Source: Wenyingzhuangia sp. (lineage in GTDB: Bacteria > Bacteroidota > Bacteroidia > Flavobacteriales > Flavobacteriaceae). From it: DNA of 62,900 nt. Location: contig JAHDFK010000009.1 in NCBI GenBank assembly GCA_020628175.1, forward strand, positions 1-62,900. Direction: 5' to 3'. Shown one piece after another: positions 61,527 through 62,900 of the stretch (the stretch's first letter is position 1; each line of letters opens with the position of its first letter). Below the pieces are notes generated by a model. The model did no database searches. It was not told where the DNA came from and saw nothing but the letters and a program-made list of their open reading frames with translations. Both the position numbers and the translations under genes were made by a program.

Positions 61527-62798
61527 ATGAGTGAATTTGATAATATTACAATTGAGGAACTTAGACGAGAAATCCGAAAATTCAACAATGACCAGAATGT
61601 TAGTAAACTAGAAAACTATTACCGCTCAAAATCACTTCCCGAAATAATTGGAGCAAGTAGAAAAGAACTTGCCCACAGTGGATTTATAGCTTGGATTCTA
61701 AATAATTCTGAAAGTCATTTGTTAGGTGATTTTGCGATTAGAAAACTGCTTGAACTGTTAGTTATTTACAGTAAAGACAAACAATTGAGTCAACATAAGG
61801 AATTTTATGATTCAATTATCATTTCGGACTTTGAATTAGACAATATTTATACTGAAACTGAAAGGAGTATAAAAAATGTTGGAAGGCTTGATATTTATAT
61901 CGAGACAGACATAAAATATTTTGATAAAGAAAAAAAGTTAAGGCTTATTGTTGAAAATAAAGTTGGAACCAAGGAACACAGTGACCAAACAACAAAATAT
62001 TTCGATTATTACGAAAGCTTAAAAGGAGAAAATGACATCAATCTTTATGTGTTTTTGACACCTATTTCTAGTCTTGAATTAATGGACTTAGAATTTCCGG
62101 AATGTAGTTGTGATGAATATATTCAAATCAATTATCAATCAGTAGTCGATTTTATACTCGAACCCGCACTCAATAGAAATATAACGGATAAAACACAATT
62201 TATTATCAAAGAATACCTTCAATCCTTAAGTCAACCGACATTAGACGAAGATGAAGAAACATATAAACAAGGCTTAATTATGGCACTAGGAAGTGACGAA
62301 AGAAATTTATTGACCAAATTTTGGGATAAAAATCAAAAACTAATTTTAGCTACTCTTTACGCAATCAGTTCAGACCCAGAACAAGAAAAAGATACTAGAG
62401 ATAGTGCTAACCAAGCATTAGATAATCTATCGAAAAGTAACAAAGACCGAAGTTTATGCTCAATAAAGTTCAATGGAATTTTAGAAGTTGAAAAAATCAG
62501 AAAATCTGATATTGGATATTCAACAGTCAAAATATTAGAAAGACACGGTTTAATAAATGAAGATTCAATTGAATTTTTAAAATCTGACAGAACAGCAAAT
62601 CACAATTTATTGAAAACATTAAATGAAGTAACGGCAACAGAGGAAAAATATGGTAGGTATCGAGTTAGTAAAGAGCCTGAATTAATATATGATGAAAATG
62701 AATACTACATTGTAAGAAATTGGGGAGTAGGAAACATAGGACAATTTATTGAAAAAATGTCAACGGAATTTAAAGGATTGGAGTATGAAATCCACTAG
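61527..62798 (+). CDS. Cassette 4: PD-(D/E)XK nuclease superfamily protein
   Basis: A 423-residue protein of the PDDEXK_4 type. The N-terminal block ENYYRSKSLPEIIGASRKELAHSGFIAWILNNSESHLLGDFAIRKLL is characteristic. The nuclease core has GRLDIYIETD followed by LRLIVENKVGTKEHSDQTTKYFDYY (D...ExK with the trailing Q). The C-terminal 200 residues are unassigned. Such genes are common in defence-rich and cassette settings, so an anti-phage role is plausible but not shown. Confidence 0.8.
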   Translation: MSEFDNITIEELRREIRKFNNDQNVSKLENYYRSKSLPEIIGASRKELAHSGFIAWILNNSESHLLGDFAIRKLLELLVIYSKDKQLSQHKEFYDSIIISDFELDNIYTETERSIKNVGRLDIYIETDIKYFDKEKKLRLIVENKVGTKEHSDQTTKYFDYYESLKGENDINLYVFLTPISSLELMDLEFPECSCDEYIQINYQSVVDFILEPALNRNITDKTQFIIKEYLQSLSQPTLDEDEETYKQGLIMALGSDERNLLTKFWDKNQKLILATLYAISSDPEQEKDTRDSANQALDNLSKSNKDRSLCSIKFNGILEVEKIRKSDIGYSTVKILERHGLINEDSIEFLKSDRTANHNLLKTLNEVTATEEKYGRYRVSKEPELIYDENEYYIVRNWGVGNIGQFIEKMSTEFKGLEYEIH

Positions 62799-62810
62799 TA
62801 AAAAAGCCAG

Positions 62811-62900
62811 TGGGTAACACGGTGTATAAAACATAGCTAATAAAAGCTAAACCGAAAGGTTTGTGTATATTTAGAAAGTCCGCCAAATTTTTAATTTGGC
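62811..62900 (+). repeat. attC-like site 4, cut by the window end
   Basis: Begins with TGGGTAAC, the exact complement of the cassette 4 start (TTACCCA), then GGTGTATAAAA. The inner part differs from sites 1-3 and contains the hairpin GCCAAATTTTTAATTTGGC at the very end. The right half lies beyond the window. Confidence 0.6.

Larger units (their letters stand above)
58817..62900 (+). mobile_element. Integron-like gene cassette array (at least four cassettes)
   Basis: Following the recombinase are cassettes at 58897-59846, 59847-60658, 60659-61496 and 61497 onward, each with one main plus-strand gene. They are separated by palindromic sites ending in CCG|TT. Each cassette's first bases are the exact reverse complement of the bases before the C (AAC) at its end: TTGGCATTA/TAATGCCAA, TTATGCA/TGCATAA, TTGTAGGTA/TACCTACAA, TTACCCAC/GTGGGTAA. 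This cassette-specific pairing is what circular integron cassettes leave behind. Start codons lie 13-71 bases after the cassette boundary. Confidence 0.8.

Noticed and set aside
59721..62900. Palindromic repeats considered as CRISPR or simple REP/terminator elements
   Set aside because: The spacers are whole genes, the repeats are about 128 bases with bulged stems, and the outer bases pair cassette by cassette, which neither CRISPR nor REP elements show.
1..62900. tRNA and rRNA genes
   Set aside because: I looked for tRNA-like GGTTCGA/GTTCRA arms with matching acceptor stems, including beside the prophage ends, and saw none I could support.

Overview
The window looks like a chromosomal segment of a marine Flavobacteriaceae species (Bacteroidota). 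The DNA is AT-rich. Several promoters carry the Bacteroidota -7 box TAnnTTTG, and there are FKBP/GldI-type lipoproteins, a likely type IX secretion cargo protein and a Bacteroidota-style GlmU-like protein. I could not compare it with any database, so no species is named.

Layout. 1-5.6 kb: housekeeping genes (ndk, a DHH phosphoesterase, gldI-like and FKBP lipoproteins, cysS, yidD, lgt). 6-14 kb: a secreted protein, purL, and an ammonium-transporter operon with two unknown exported partners. 14-17.3 kb: a methyltransferase, a beta-barrel-like protein and a lipoprotein. 17.6-21.7 kb: a sugar-acid operon (MFS transporter, enolase-superfamily enzyme, KDG kinase, KDPG aldolase) with a paired palindromic operator upstream. 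22-24.4 kb: ferrous iron uptake (feoA, feoB and a 39-residue Cys-rich membrane protein). 24.4-36.3 kb: a stress protein, guaB, GlmU-like, apt, M1 aminopeptidase, an XRE regulator, M14 peptidase, Lrp, a FemAB-like protein and a helicase.

36.37-49.74 kb: an integrated virus of about 13.3 kb with no integrase gene. Its two ends are copies of a 28-bp XerCD dif-like site, so it probably entered at the chromosome dimer-resolution site using host XerCD. This would also place the window at the replication terminus. The element has a gene-II-type replication initiator, an SSB, a lysozyme, many small membrane proteins, two very basic proteins, a 274-residue candidate capsid protein and a large spike-like protein. 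I see no packaging ATPase. The set resembles membrane-containing ssDNA phages such as Flavobacterium phage FLiP.

49.7-57.6 kb: 5-oxoprolinase genes pxpABC, a RecD-like helicase, a DUF3822-rsmD operon and a B12-binding radical SAM protein.

57.7-62.9 kb: an integron-like array. A XerD-like tyrosine recombinase is followed by an attI-like site and at least four one-gene cassettes. These are separated by palindromic sites of about 128 bp that look like attC. In every cassette the first 7-9 bases are the exact reverse complement of the bases at its own end, which is the expected mark of circular cassettes. The recombinase lacks the extra segment that defines IntI, so this may be an undescribed cassette-capture system.
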